Part shown: in pieces, positions 26,399 to 35,000 of the stretch
Position numbering within the stretch: the first letter of the stretch is position 1
How the letters are laid out: every line of letters starts with the position of its first letter
Assembly (NCBI GenBank): GCA_965215295.1
Contig: OZ244045.1
Location: forward strand, 3,968,001-4,032,000
Direction of reading: 5' to 3'
Length of the DNA stretch: 64,000 nt
Origin: HK1 sp965215295
GTDB taxonomy: Bacteria; Pseudomonadota; Gammaproteobacteria; HK1
Translations under genes and position numbers: made by a program
Notes under the pieces: model-generated
Databases searched by the model: none
Told to the model about the DNA's origin: nothing
What the model saw: the letters and a program-made list of their open reading frames with translations, nothing else

Positions 26399-26662
26399 GA
26401 CACGCGACCGACACCTGTCCCCCACCGCCGCCACTCGTTTGACCCGGCTGGGTCCGAGAGCAGCCCGGCCGCAGTTCCGTTCATCCATACCAAGACAGCC
26501 GAGCACTCGGCATCCCAGCGAGTGCAGGCTCGTCCGCCCGTCCATCTCTGCACTCTCCCAAGCGGTCCGGCGGCTCCGAGGCACCGGGTGGGCGATGCAC
26601 GGGACCGGCCGGGCGCATCGCGGGCCCGCCGGCCCGGACACCTTCAAGCGGAGAGAGGTTCC

Positions 26663-27454
26663 ATGAGCTACGAGTTCATCAAGGTATCGACAACCGATCG
26701 CGTCACCACCGTGACCATCGACCGCCCGCAGGTGATGAACGCCCTGCATCCCCCCGCGGTGTGGGAGATGGATGAGGCGTTCAACGCGTTCCAGCGGGAC
26801 CCTGACCAGTGGGTGGCGATCCTGACCGGGGCGGGGGAGAGGGCGTTCTGCGCGGGCAACGATCTCAAGTACCAGGCCGAGCACGGCCCCGAGCACGTGC
26901 GCAAGCTGCGGCGGGGGCTGACAGGCGGTTTCGGCGGACTGACCCGTCGCGCGGGATGCTTCAAGCCGATCATCGCGGCGGTGAACGGATTCGCGCTCGG
27001 CGGCGGGTTCGAGCTGGTGCTCGCCTGCGACATCATCGTCGCGGCCGAGCATGCGTCGCTCGGACTGCCCGAGCCGCGGGTCGGGTTGATGGCGGCGGCC
27101 GGCGGCGCGCACCGCCTGCCGCGCTACATCCCCTACCACGTCGCGATGGCGGTGCTGCTCGCCGGCAAGCGGCTGTCCGCCGCCGAGGCGCACGCCTGCG
27201 GACTCGTCAACGAGGTGGTCGCCGGCGATGCGCTGATGGAGGCCGCCCGGCGATGGGCCGGCGAGATCCTCAAGGGGGCGCCTCTCTCGGTGCGGGCCTC
27301 GAAGGAGGCGACGATCCTCGGGCTGGGCATGCCGCTCGAACGCGCGCTCGACTCGGTCTTTCCCATCGCGCAGCAAATGCACGAGTCCGAGGACCTCGTC
27401 GAGGGCCCGCGCGCGTTCGCCGAAAAGCGCCCACCGCGCTGGAAGGGACGGTGA
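26663..27454 (+). CDS. Enoyl-CoA hydratase/isomerase family protein
   Basis: A 263-residue crotonase. The oxyanion-hole segments are FCAGNDLKYQ and VNGFALGGGFELVLACD, followed by LPEPRVGL with the second catalytic glutamate position. Typical reactions are hydration of 2-enoyl-CoA in fatty-acid or aromatic catabolism; the substrate is not determinable. The start ATG at 26663 has GGAGAGAGG upstream. It precedes the cobalamin riboswitch by about 50 bp but is not part of that unit. Confidence 0.88.
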   Translation: MSYEFIKVSTTDRVTTVTIDRPQVMNALHPPAVWEMDEAFNAFQRDPDQWVAILTGAGERAFCAGNDLKYQAEHGPEHVRKLRRGLTGGFGGLTRRAGCFKPIIAAVNGFALGGGFELVLACDIIVAAEHASLGLPEPRVGLMAAAGGAHRLPRYIPYHVAMAVLLAGKRLSAAEAHACGLVNEVVAGDALMEAARRWAGEILKGAPLSVRASKEATILGLGMPLERALDSVFPIAQQMHESEDLVEGPRAFAEKRPPRWKGR

Positions 27455-27507
27455 TGCGAAGCCGGCGTTGACAGGTTCGGGGCGATATTACAGACTGCCG
27501 CGCCGGA

Positions 27508-27662
27508 GTCAGGTGTCCAGGGGCGGCTTCCCGAAGCCGTTCCGGATGAAACGGGAAGTCGGTGCGCGATGCGCATGCCTCGCAAGGCCGACGCTGCCCC
27601 CGCAACGGTAGGCGAGCGAGCCGGGTGACCGGTCCCGCCCGCGAGCCCGGAGACCGGCCTGG
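27508..27662 (+). promoter_or_regulatory. Cobalamin (adenosylcobalamin) riboswitch
   Basis: Recognised from the ordered conserved blocks: cagGTG at the 5' side, AAACGGGAAGTCGGTGC, then GCTGCCCCCGCAACGGTA, and CGAGCCCGGAGACCGGCCTG at the 3' side. In this family, bound cobalamin represses downstream expression. It lies 120 bp before cbtB and should control cbtBA-cobO-cbiP. A TTGACA hexamer at 27468-27473 may be the -35 of its promoter, with no clear -10. Boundaries are approximate. Confidence 0.93.
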
Positions 27663-27780
27663 TTCCAGTGGAGTCTGCGTTACGGGCAGGTGATGCAGGC
27701 GACTTCCCGGCGAGGCCGCCCCGGTCGACGCCGCCCCCCGAAGTCGCATGCTGAGCCTCGGCACGATGGAAGAGGAGAGC

Positions 27781-27966
27781 ATGATGAACTCGGCGCACTC
27801 TCGAACCGGCCTGCGGGCCGTCCCCGATACGAAGAACCTGTTGCCGGCGCTCGCCGCCGCGATGCTCGGAATGGCGATCCTGTTCGGCGTGGCCCTGGCC
27901 AACAGCGACACCATCCACGCCGCCGCCCACGACGCCCGGCATGGGGCGGCCTTCCCGTGTCACTGA
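27781..27966 (+). CDS. cbtB: Cobalt transporter subunit CbtB
   Basis: A 61-residue one-TM protein. The TM is ALAAAMLGMAILFGVALA, followed by the diagnostic histidine-rich tail HAAAHDARHGAAFPCH. CbtB works with CbtA as a B12-regulated cobalt uptake system. I chose ATG 27781 after GAGGAG; an upstream in-frame start at 27748 lacks support. It is the first gene behind the riboswitch. Confidence 0.92.
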   Translation: MMNSAHSRTGLRAVPDTKNLLPALAAAMLGMAILFGVALANSDTIHAAAHDARHGAAFPCH

Positions 27967-27980
27967 CCGGACCCTGGCCG

Positions 27981-28646
27981 ATGTTCAGGCGGATCGTGTT
28001 CTCGGCCGCGCTGGCCGGGTCGGTTGCCGGTATCGTGCTGACCGGCGTCCAGCAGCTTCGGGTCGCCCCCGTCATCCTGGAGGCGGAGACCTACGAGGTC
28101 GCCGAGCCCGGGGCCGCGACCCATGCGCACACCGACGGCGACCACCACCACTGGTCGCCGGCCGACGGATTCGAACGCACGTTCTGGACCGGCATCGCCA
28201 ACGTCGGGATGGGGATCGGGTTCGCGCTCCTGCTCGCGGCGGCGTTCTCGTTGCGCACCGGCACGAGCTGGCGGCAGGGGGTCCTGTGGGGCCTCGGCGG
28301 CTACGCCGCGTTCTTCGTGTTGCCGGCGCTCGGCCTCCCGCCGGAGCTGCCGGGGACCGAAGCGGCGGTCCTGCAGGAGCGTCAGGCGTGGTGGCTCGTC
28401 ACGGTGACGCTCTCGGCGGTGGGGATCGCGTTGCTCGGCCTCGCACGAGGCTGGCCGTGGAAGGCGGCGGCGGTGGTGCTGATCGCGATACCCCACCTGA
28501 TCGGCGCTCCGCACCCGGATGTCCACTCCGCGATCGCCCCGCCCGAGCTGCTCCGGACGTTCATCATCGCCACCGCCGCGGCCAACGCGGTGTTCTGGGT
28601 GGTGCTCGGGTCCGGCTGCGCGATCGCGTTCAGGAAGCTCGCATAG
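27981..28646 (+). CDS. cbtA: Cobalt transporter subunit CbtA
   Basis: A 221-residue membrane protein with about five hydrophobic segments (first FSAALAGSVAGIVLTGVQ). The periplasmic loop, with HAHTDGDHHHW, is likely metal binding. It is the partner of CbtB in B12-riboswitch-controlled cobalt uptake. The start is ATG at 27981 (MFRRIVFSAAL), 14 bp after cbtB. Confidence 0.92.
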   Translation: MFRRIVFSAALAGSVAGIVLTGVQQLRVAPVILEAETYEVAEPGAATHAHTDGDHHHWSPADGFERTFWTGIANVGMGIGFALLLAAAFSLRTGTSWRQGVLWGLGGYAAFFVLPALGLPPELPGTEAAVLQERQAWWLVTVTLSAVGIALLGLARGWPWKAAAVVLIAIPHLIGAPHPDVHSAIAPPELLRTFIIATAAANAVFWVVLGSGCAIAFRKLA

Positions 28647-28716
28647 CGCGCGCCACGACACGCCCCGCCGGCCGGACCGGGACCTCCCGCCGGCGGGCCG
28701 GCCGATGGAGGGGGTC

Positions 28717-29367
28717 ATGACCGGCGAACGCCCCGAGGCGGAGATCACCGAAGACGAGGTCAATCGCCGGGCGAACGAGAAGGCGCGCAAGCGCAAGACG
28801 GTCCGGGACAGGATCCTCGCCACCAAGACCATCGAGAAGGGCCTGCTGATCGTCCACACCGGGAAGGGCAAGGGGAAGTCCACCGCCGCGTTCGGACTGG
28901 TGGTGCGCGCCCTCGGCAACGGCCTGAAGGTCGGCGTCGTGCAGTACGTGAAGGGCAAGTGGCAGACCGGCGAGCGCGCGGTGCTGGAGAGGTTTCCCGA
29001 GCAGGTGGAGATCCGCACCATGGGCGAGGGCTTCACCTGGGAGACCCAGGACCGCGCCCGCGACATCCGGGCCGCGAAGAACGCCTGGGAGGTCTCCAGG
29101 CGGATGATCGAGGACTGCCGCGGCGACCACCCGAAGTACGACTTGGTGCTGCTCGACGAGCTCAACATCGTGCTTCGCTACGGCTACCTGGACCTGGCCG
29201 AGGTGGTCGGGGTCCTCTCGAAACGGCCGCCGATGCTGCACGTGGTCGTGACCGGCCGGAACGCCAGGCCCGAACTCGTCGAGGCGGCGGACCTCGTCAC
29301 CGAGATGACCATGGTGAAGCACCCGTTCCGGGCCGGAGTCAAGGCGCAGAAAGGCATCGAATTTTGA
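28717..29367 (+). CDS. cobO: Cob(I)yrinic acid a,c-diamide adenosyltransferase
   Basis: A 216-residue CobO/BtuR protein. The ATP loop is HTGKGKGKSTAAFG (about residue 38) and the conserved LLDELNIVLRYGYL and VTGRNARPELVEAADLVTEM are present. It adds the adenosyl ligand to Co(I) corrinoid. ATG 28717 follows GGAGG closely; an in-frame ATG at 28705 is alternative. Its stop overlaps the start of the cobyric acid synthase gene. Confidence 0.95.
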   Translation: MTGERPEAEITEDEVNRRANEKARKRKTVRDRILATKTIEKGLLIVHTGKGKGKSTAAFGLVVRALGNGLKVGVVQYVKGKWQTGERAVLERFPEQVEIRTMGEGFTWETQDRARDIRAAKNAWEVSRRMIEDCRGDHPKYDLVLLDELNIVLRYGYLDLAEVVGVLSKRPPMLHVVVTGRNARPELVEAADLVTEMTMVKHPFRAGVKAQKGIEF

Positions 29368-30872
29368 CCGCGCCGGGCTTCATGCTGCAGGGCACCGGTT
29401 CCGATGTCGGGAAGTCCCTGCTGGTGGCCGGGCTCTGCCGCGCGTTCACCCGCCGGGGCGTGCGCGTCCGCCCCTTCAAGCCCCAGAACATGTCGAACAA
29501 CGCGGCGGTGACCGCGAACGGCGGCGAGATCGGGCGGGCGCAGGCGTTGCAGGCGCGGGCTTGCGGCGTGCCCCCCTCGCCCGACATGAACCCGGTCCTG
29601 CTCAAGCCGCAGACCGACGCCGGCTCGCAGGTCGTGGTGCGGGGCGAGGTGTGGGGCAATGTCCGCGCGAGGGAGTACTACCGGCTCAGGCCGAGGCTGC
29701 TGCCGCGCATCCTGGAATCGTTCGAGCGGCTGGGACGGGATGCCGATCTGGTCCTGGTGGAAGGCGCCGGAAGTCCGGCGGAAGTCAACCTGCGCAGCGG
29801 CGACGTCGCCAACATGGGGTTCGCCGAGGCCGCCGACGTGCCGGTGGCGCTGGTGGGCGACATCGACCGGGGCGGTGTCATCGCGAGCCTCGTCGGGACC
29901 ATGGCCCTGCTGCCGCCCGCCGAGCGCGCGCGGGTGGCCGCCTGCATCATCAACCGGTTCCGCGGCGATGTCCGGCTGTTCGACTCCGGCCTCGAGGTCA
30001 TTCGCCGCGAGGCCGGCCTCCCGTGCCTCGGGGTCGTCCCCTGGTTCGAGTCCGCGAACCGGCTTCCGGCGGAGGACTCGGTGTCGGTGGGCCGCAACGC
30101 CGAGGCTCGCCCCGGCGCCGCGCTCAAGGTCGCGGTCCCGGTACTCTCGCGGATCGCCAACTTCGACGATCTGGACCCCCTGGTGGCCGAGCCGGATGTC
30201 GAGGTGCGGTTCGTGGAGCCGGGCCATGCCCTGCCCGGCGATGCCGACCTGGTGGTGCTGCCCGGCTCGAAGGCGACGATCGGCGACCTGCGCTTCCTGC
30301 GCGGGCAGGGGTGGGACGTGGACCTGCGCGCGCACCTGCGCCGCGGTGGCTGGCTGCTGGGCCTGTGCGGCGGCTACCAGATGCTCGGCCGCGCGATCCG
30401 GGACCCGCACGGGATCGAAGGAGAGCCGGGCGAGGAGCCGGGGCTCGACATGCTCGATTTCACCACCGAGCTGACCGGCGCCAAGCGGCTCGTGGAGGCG
30501 GGCGGCATCGAGCGCCTGACCGGGCAGGCGGTCCGGGGATACGAGATGCACGTGGGCGCAACCACCGGCCCCGCGCTGTCGGCGCCCATGCTGGATCTGG
30601 ACGGACACCCGGACGGCGCCGTCTCCGCCGACGGCAAGGTCATGGGCTGCTACCTGCACGGCCTGTTCGCGAGCGATGCGTTCAGGGCCGCCTTCCTGGA
30701 GCGGCTGGGCGGCCGGGCCACGTCCGGTCTCGCCTGGGAGCGGCGGATCGAATCGACGCTGGACGCCCTCGCCGGGCACATGGAGTCGAACCTGGACCTC
30801 GACGCCATCCTTCAGACGAGCCACCAGAGCAGGGCCAGGGTCAGTGCGGCCAGGGTGCCGGCGGTGATGTAG
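29364..30872 (+). CDS. cobQ: Cobyric acid synthase
   Basis: A 502-residue amidotransferase (CobQ/CbiP). The N-terminal P-loop is QGTGSDVGKS, FKPQNMSNNA is diagnostic, and the glutaminase-like domain has the nucleophile in GLCGGYQMLG. It amidates carboxylates b, d, e and g of adenosylcobyrinate diamide. The proposed start is TTG at 29364, in TTTTGA overlapping the cobO stop; ATG at 29382 is alternative. The C-terminus runs about 20 residues beyond the usual end and overlaps the convergent cbiB gene by 61 bp. Confidence 0.95.
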   Translation: MTAPGFMLQGTGSDVGKSLLVAGLCRAFTRRGVRVRPFKPQNMSNNAAVTANGGEIGRAQALQARACGVPPSPDMNPVLLKPQTDAGSQVVVRGEVWGNVRAREYYRLRPRLLPRILESFERLGRDADLVLVEGAGSPAEVNLRSGDVANMGFAEAADVPVALVGDIDRGGVIASLVGTMALLPPAERARVAACIINRFRGDVRLFDSGLEVIRREAGLPCLGVVPWFESANRLPAEDSVSVGRNAEARPGAALKVAVPVLSRIANFDDLDPLVAEPDVEVRFVEPGHALPGDADLVVLPGSKATIGDLRFLRGQGWDVDLRAHLRRGGWLLGLCGGYQMLGRAIRDPHGIEGEPGEEPGLDMLDFTTELTGAKRLVEAGGIERLTGQAVRGYEMHVGATTGPALSAPMLDLDGHPDGAVSADGKVMGCYLHGLFASDAFRAAFLERLGGRATSGLAWERRIESTLDALAGHMESNLDLDAILQTSHQSRARVSAARVPAVM

Positions 30873-31780
30873 AGATGCAGGCAGCGTCTGATGTCGGAGG
30901 CGTCGAGTGCGGCGCGGCCATCGCCCATCCACGCATCGTCGACGATCCCGTGGGGGTAGCGCCGTGGCCCCGCGAGGGAGAAGTCGAGCGCGCCGGCGAC
31001 GGCGGCTTCCTGCCACCCGGCGTTCGGGGAGCGGTGCCGGCGGGCGTCGCGGAGCATCACCCGCCAGGCGCGACCGCCGTTCGCGCCCGGCAGCAGGAAC
31101 GCCGCGGTCGCGAGGTACGCGCCCGCGACCCGCGCGGGCAGACAGTTCACCAGGTCGTCGAGACGAGCCGCGGCGGCGCCGAAGTGGCGGTAGCGCTCGG
31201 TGCGATGCCCGATCATGCTGTCCATGGTGTTGACGGCCTTGTACGCGAACAGTCCCGGCAACCCGGCCAGCGCGTACCAGAACAACGGCGCCACCACCCC
31301 GTCGGAGAAGTTCTCGGCGACCGATTCGACCGCGCCGCGGGCGACTCCCGCCTCGTCGAGGCTCGCCGGGTCCCGGCCCACGACATGGCTGACCGCGTCG
31401 CGCCCCGCGGCGAGGCTCCGGTCGAGGCCGTTGGCCACCGCGCCGGCGTGGTCGTGAAGGCCGCGAAACGCGAGCAGGGTGCTCGCGATCACCGCTTCCG
31501 GCACCCAGCCGTGAGTCCAGCGTCCGGTCAGGAAACGCTCGATCGCCCAGGCGGCCACGACGCTCGCGCTCACGACGGCCACGACGGCCAGGGCTCCGCC
31601 GAGCACGCAGAGCCACCGCGGCGACGGCGTGTAGAGAGCCCGTTCCGCAAGCTCCACGAGCTTGCCGAGCACCACCACCGGATGCGGCACCCGCCGGTAG
31701 AGCCATGGCGGATCACCCATGGCGGCGTCGATGAGCAGGGCCGCCAGCACGACATGGAATTCGAGGCCGGGACCGCTCAT
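30812..31780 (-). CDS. cbiB: Adenosylcobinamide-phosphate synthase
   Basis: A 322-residue membrane protein (CbiB/CobD). Conserved segments include DAAMGDPPWLYRRVPHPVV, VESVAENFSDGVVAPLFWY and AYKAVNTMDSMIGHR. It attaches the aminopropanol arm to adenosylcobyric acid. The gene is reversed relative to the rest of the cluster. Its 3' end overlaps cobQ on the opposite strand, and its start lies 50 bp from divergent cbiX. Confidence 0.95.
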   Translation of the reverse strand: MSGPGLEFHVVLAALLIDAAMGDPPWLYRRVPHPVVVLGKLVELAERALYTPSPRWLCVLGGALAVVAVVSASVVAAWAIERFLTGRWTHGWVPEAVIASTLLAFRGLHDHAGAVANGLDRSLAAGRDAVSHVVGRDPASLDEAGVARGAVESVAENFSDGVVAPLFWYALAGLPGLFAYKAVNTMDSMIGHRTERYRHFGAAAARLDDLVNCLPARVAGAYLATAAFLLPGANGGRAWRVMLRDARRHRSPNAGWQEAAVAGALDFSLAGPRRYPHGIVDDAWMGDGRAALDASDIRRCLHLYITAGTLAALTLALLWWLV

Positions 31781-31830
31781 GGCGGCGGCATCAGACCACA
31801 GGCAACCGGGCGATACCAGGAGAGCACGCG

Positions 31831-32874
31831 ATGAGCAAGGTCGGAGTCATGATCTGCGGTCACGGCAGTCGTGACGTGAATGCGGTGGAGGAGTTCGACG
31901 CCGTTGCCAAGGGCCTGCGCGAGCGGCTGCCCCAGTACCAAGTCGAAAGCGGGTTCCTGGAATTCGCCACCCCCATCATTCGCGACGGCCTGGACAAGCT
32001 GCATGCGGCCGGGCACGACCTGGTGCTGGCGGTGCCCGGCATGCTGTTCGCGGCCGGCCACGCCAAGAACGACATCCCGTCGGTGCTGCGCACCTACGAG
32101 GCCGGGCATCCGGGCATGGAGATCCGCTACGCCCGCGAGCTGGGCATCGATCCGAAGATGCTCGAGGCGGCGGCGGACCGGATCCGGCAGGCGCTGGACC
32201 GGGCGCCCGGCGACGTGCCGCTGCACGACACCATGCTGGTGGTGGTCGGACGCGGCACCTCCGACTCCGACGCCAACTCCAACGTCAACAAGGTCATGCG
32301 GATGCTGTGGGAGGGCTTCGGGTTCGGCTGGGGGGAGGTCTGCTACTCCGGGGTGACGTTCCCGCTGGTCGAGCCCGGCTTGCGGCACGCGGCCAGGCTC
32401 GGCTATCGCCGCATCGTCGTCTTTCCGTACTTCCTGTTCACGGGAGTACTGGTCAAGCGGATCTACGACCACACCGACCGGGTGGCGGCGCAACACCCGG
32501 AGATCGAGTTCCTGAAAGCCGGGTACCTGAACGACCACCCCATGGTGCTCGACGCCTTCACCGACCGGGTGCGCGAGATCCTGGACGGCGAGAACAACAT
32601 GAACTGCAAGCTCTGCAAGTATCGAGCGCAGATCCTCGGCTTCGAGGCCGAGGTGGGCCTGCCGCAGGAGAGCCATCACCATCACGTGGAGGGGATCGGC
32701 ACCGGCGAGCCCGCGCACCCGCACGACTCCTCCCATGGCGACGGCCACCATCACCACGAGCGCCACCACGGTCACGACCATGCCCACGGCCACAACCACG
32801 GTCATGCCCACGGCCACCACCCGTACCCGCACGCCGACCACCCGCACGGCCCGCGGAGCATGACCGGGGATTGA
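31831..32874 (+). CDS. cbiX: Sirohydrochlorin cobaltochelatase with His-rich tail
   Basis: A 347-residue long-form CbiX. The active-site GHGSRDVNA is at the N-terminus and a second chelatase half follows (VVVGRGTSDSDANSN). MNCKLCKYR fits the Cys-rich Fe-S site of long CbiX proteins. The last 60 residues are His/Asp/Gly-rich (for example HHHHERHHGHDHAHGHNHGH), a likely cobalt store. It inserts Co2+ into sirohydrochlorin, committing to the cobalt-early (anaerobic) route. It is the first gene of the cbiX-cbiC-cbiET-cbiL-cbiGH-cbiF run. Confidence 0.95.
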   Translation: MSKVGVMICGHGSRDVNAVEEFDAVAKGLRERLPQYQVESGFLEFATPIIRDGLDKLHAAGHDLVLAVPGMLFAAGHAKNDIPSVLRTYEAGHPGMEIRYARELGIDPKMLEAAADRIRQALDRAPGDVPLHDTMLVVVGRGTSDSDANSNVNKVMRMLWEGFGFGWGEVCYSGVTFPLVEPGLRHAARLGYRRIVVFPYFLFTGVLVKRIYDHTDRVAAQHPEIEFLKAGYLNDHPMVLDAFTDRVREILDGENNMNCKLCKYRAQILGFEAEVGLPQESHHHHVEGIGTGEPAHPHDSSHGDGHHHHERHHGHDHAHGHNHGHAHGHHPYPHADHPHGPRSMTGD

Positions 32875-32937
32875 AGGCTCCGCCGGCGGAATTCGACGGG
32901 ATCGCGAGTCGCCCGCACGGCCTGCGGAGCGTGGCCG
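32842..32937 (+). repeat. Short duplication of the cbiX 3' end
   Basis: A 26-bp segment, cccgcacggcccgcggagca followed by tgaccg (from 32841), recurs with four mismatches from 32912, period 71. This leaves a partial copy of the cbiX tail between cbiX and cbiC. Confidence 0.7.
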
Positions 32938-32966
32938 CAGACCGGAGGAGCAACCGAAGGGACGCC

Positions 32967-33605
32967 ATGAGCCGTTACGAGTACGTTCGGGACCCCGAGG
33001 CCATCTACAGGCTGTCCTCGGAGCTCGTGGCGGCGGCTACGGATGTCGCCGCGCTGCCCCCGGAGCTCGCGCCGCTCGCCTGCCGCCTGGTGCACGCCTG
33101 CGCGATGCCCGACATCGTCGGCGACCTCCGCTGGCACGGGTCGCCGGTGGAGGCGGCGCGCCGCGCCCTTCGTGCCGGCGCCGGCGTGCTGGTCGACTGC
33201 GAGATGGTCGCCTGCGGCATCATCCGCGACCGCCTGCCGGCGGCGAACCGGGTGCTGTGCAGCCTGAACGATCCGCGTACGCACGAGATCCGGCAGCGCG
33301 AGCGGACCACGCGCTCCGCCGCCGCGGTGGAGCTGTGGCGCGAACACCTGCCGGGCTCGGTGGTCGCCATCGGCAACGCGCCGACGGCGCTGTTCCGGTT
33401 GCTCGAGATCCTGAGCGACGCCCCCGGGCCGCGACCGGCGGCGATCTTCGCCTTTCCGGTCGGCTTCGTCGGCGCGGCGGAATCGAAGCGCGCGCTGGTG
33501 GAGGCCGGACTCGACATCCCCTGCGTGACCCTCCTCGGTCGCCGGGGCGGCAGCGCCCTGGCCGCGGCGGCCGTGAACTCGCTGTCCGGCCCTCTGGCCC
33601 GATGA
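32967..33605 (+). CDS. cbiC: Precorrin-8X/cobalt-precorrin-8 methylmutase
   Basis: A 212-residue CbiC/CobH. Conserved parts are VHACAMPDIVGDLRW, with the catalytic histidine of the family, VDCEMVACGI and FPVGFVGAAESK. It moves the C-11 methyl group to C-12. The start is ATG at 32967 with GAAGGG upstream. Its last codons are partly duplicated downstream before cbiET. Confidence 0.95.
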   Translation: MSRYEYVRDPEAIYRLSSELVAAATDVAALPPELAPLACRLVHACAMPDIVGDLRWHGSPVEAARRALRAGAGVLVDCEMVACGIIRDRLPAANRVLCSLNDPRTHEIRQRERTTRSAAAVELWREHLPGSVVAIGNAPTALFRLLEILSDAPGPRPAAIFAFPVGFVGAAESKRALVEAGLDIPCVTLLGRRGGSALAAAAVNSLSGPLAR

Positions 33606-33730
33606 AGCACCGTCTCGCACCGGTGGATGCCGGATGCGGCGCGCCGTTCGCGAACATGCGCGGTGGCCGGGACGAGAACACCTTGGCCGCGGCGGCCGTG
33701 AACGCGCTGTCCGGTCCTCTGGTCCGATGA
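33537..33730 (+). repeat. 125-bp tandem duplication of the cbiC tail
   Basis: The cbiC end (gccgcggcggccgtgaac...cccgatga, to 33605) recurs 125 bp later, ending at 33730 with several substitutions. The copy's terminal ATGA supplies the cbiET start codon, so the duplicated stop/start overlap is now the functional junction. Confidence 0.9.
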
Positions 33731-34950
33731 CCCCTTGGCTCACGGTGGTGGGCATGGGTGACGACGGCCCGGACGGACTCGCGCCCGCGGCCCGCGCGGT
33801 GGTGGAGCAGGCCCGGGTGGTGGTGGGCGGGCAACGCCACCTCGATCGGCTGGGACCGGGAGAGCGCGAGCGCATCCCTTGGCCGAAGCCGTTCGGTGCG
33901 CTGAACGAAACCCTGGACCGGCTTCGCGGCCGAAGGGTGTGCGTGCTCGCGACCGGGGATCCGACCTGTTACGGCGTCGGCTCCATCCTCGCCGAGCGGT
34001 TCGGATCGGCGTCGGTCCGCATCATTCCGGCGCCGTCCGCGTTCAGTCTGGCCTGCGCGCGGCTCGGCTGGGCGGCGCAGACGGTACGGACCCTGAGCCT
34101 GCACGGCCGGCCCCTGGAACTGGTGCATCCCTTCGTCCAGCCCGGCGCCCGGCTGCTGGCGCTGAGCGCGAACGCCGGCACCCCGGGCGAGGTGGCGCGG
34201 GTGCTGTGCGAGCGCGGCTACGGCGAGAGCCGGCTCACGGTACTGTCGCATCTGGGCGGGGAGGAGGAGCGGGTCCATGCGGCAACCGCGGACTCCTATC
34301 GGGCGAACGACGCGGTGGCGGATCTGAACACGCTGGCCATCGAGTGCGTGGCCGGCCCCGGCGCTCCGCTGATACCCCCCGTTCCCGGTCTCGCCGACGA
34401 TCTCTACGAGCATGACGGCCAGCTCACCAAGCGCGAGGTCCGGGCGGTCACGCTGGCCGCGCTGGGACCGGTGCCGGGCCAGTTGCTCTGGGATGTCGGC
34501 GCCGGCTGCGGCTCCATCGGCATCGAATGGATGCGCACCCATCCCGCGTGCCGGGCGATCGCGGTCGAGCCGGACTCCGGCCGCATCGAGATGATCGCCG
34601 CGAACGGCGCCACGCTCGGCACGCCCGGGATCGAGGTGGTGAACGGGCGCGCCGTCGCGGCGCTCCGGGGCCTGGACGCACCCGATGCGGTCTTCGTGGG
34701 TGGCGGAATCACCGAGCCGGGGCTGCTGGACCACTGCTGGTCCGCCCTGAAGCCCGGTGGACGCCTGGTCGCGAACGTGGCGTCGGTCGAGGGGGAGGCG
34801 GTTCTCGCCGACTGGCAGCGGACCGGCGGCGGCAGCCTCACCCGTATCGCCGTCAGCCGCTGCGAGCCGCTGGGGCGTTTCCGCGGCTGGCGCCCGATGA
34901 TGCCGGTCACCCAGTTCGCCGCGACCAGGGGAGTGGAGGAGGAGCGATGA
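33727..34950 (+). CDS. cbiET: Fused cobalt-precorrin-7 methyltransferase and decarboxylating methyltransferase
   Basis: A 407-residue CobL-type fusion. The N-terminal CbiE tetrapyrrole methylase has VVGMGDDGPDGL and TGDPTCYGVG. The C-terminal CbiT SAM-dependent methyltransferase has VGAGCGSIGIEW. Together they methylate C5 and C15 and decarboxylate the C12 acetate side chain. The start is ATG at 33727, overlapping the stop of the duplicated cbiC tail. Confidence 0.95.
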   Translation: MTPWLTVVGMGDDGPDGLAPAARAVVEQARVVVGGQRHLDRLGPGERERIPWPKPFGALNETLDRLRGRRVCVLATGDPTCYGVGSILAERFGSASVRIIPAPSAFSLACARLGWAAQTVRTLSLHGRPLELVHPFVQPGARLLALSANAGTPGEVARVLCERGYGESRLTVLSHLGGEEERVHAATADSYRANDAVADLNTLAIECVAGPGAPLIPPVPGLADDLYEHDGQLTKREVRAVTLAALGPVPGQLLWDVGAGCGSIGIEWMRTHPACRAIAVEPDSGRIEMIAANGATLGTPGIEVVNGRAVAALRGLDAPDAVFVGGGITEPGLLDHCWSALKPGGRLVANVASVEGEAVLADWQRTGGGSLTRIAVSRCEPLGRFRGWRPMMPVTQFAATRGVEEER

Positions 34951-35000
34951 AGCGCACGCGGCTCGCGGTGGCCGGGAGGGTGATCGGGGAGGATCGATGA
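34939..35000 (+). repeat. 50-bp duplication at the cbiL start
   Basis: GGAGGAGCGATGAAG (ATG 34947) is echoed 50 bp later by GGAGGATCGATGAAG (ATG 34997). The first copy follows the cbiET end and lacks a continuing cbiL frame; the second is the functional start. Confidence 0.75.

Noticed and set aside
29341..29390. Selenocysteine or frameshift reading at TTTTGA of cobO
   Set aside because: cobO ends normally at its family length, and the overlap is simply the cobQ start.
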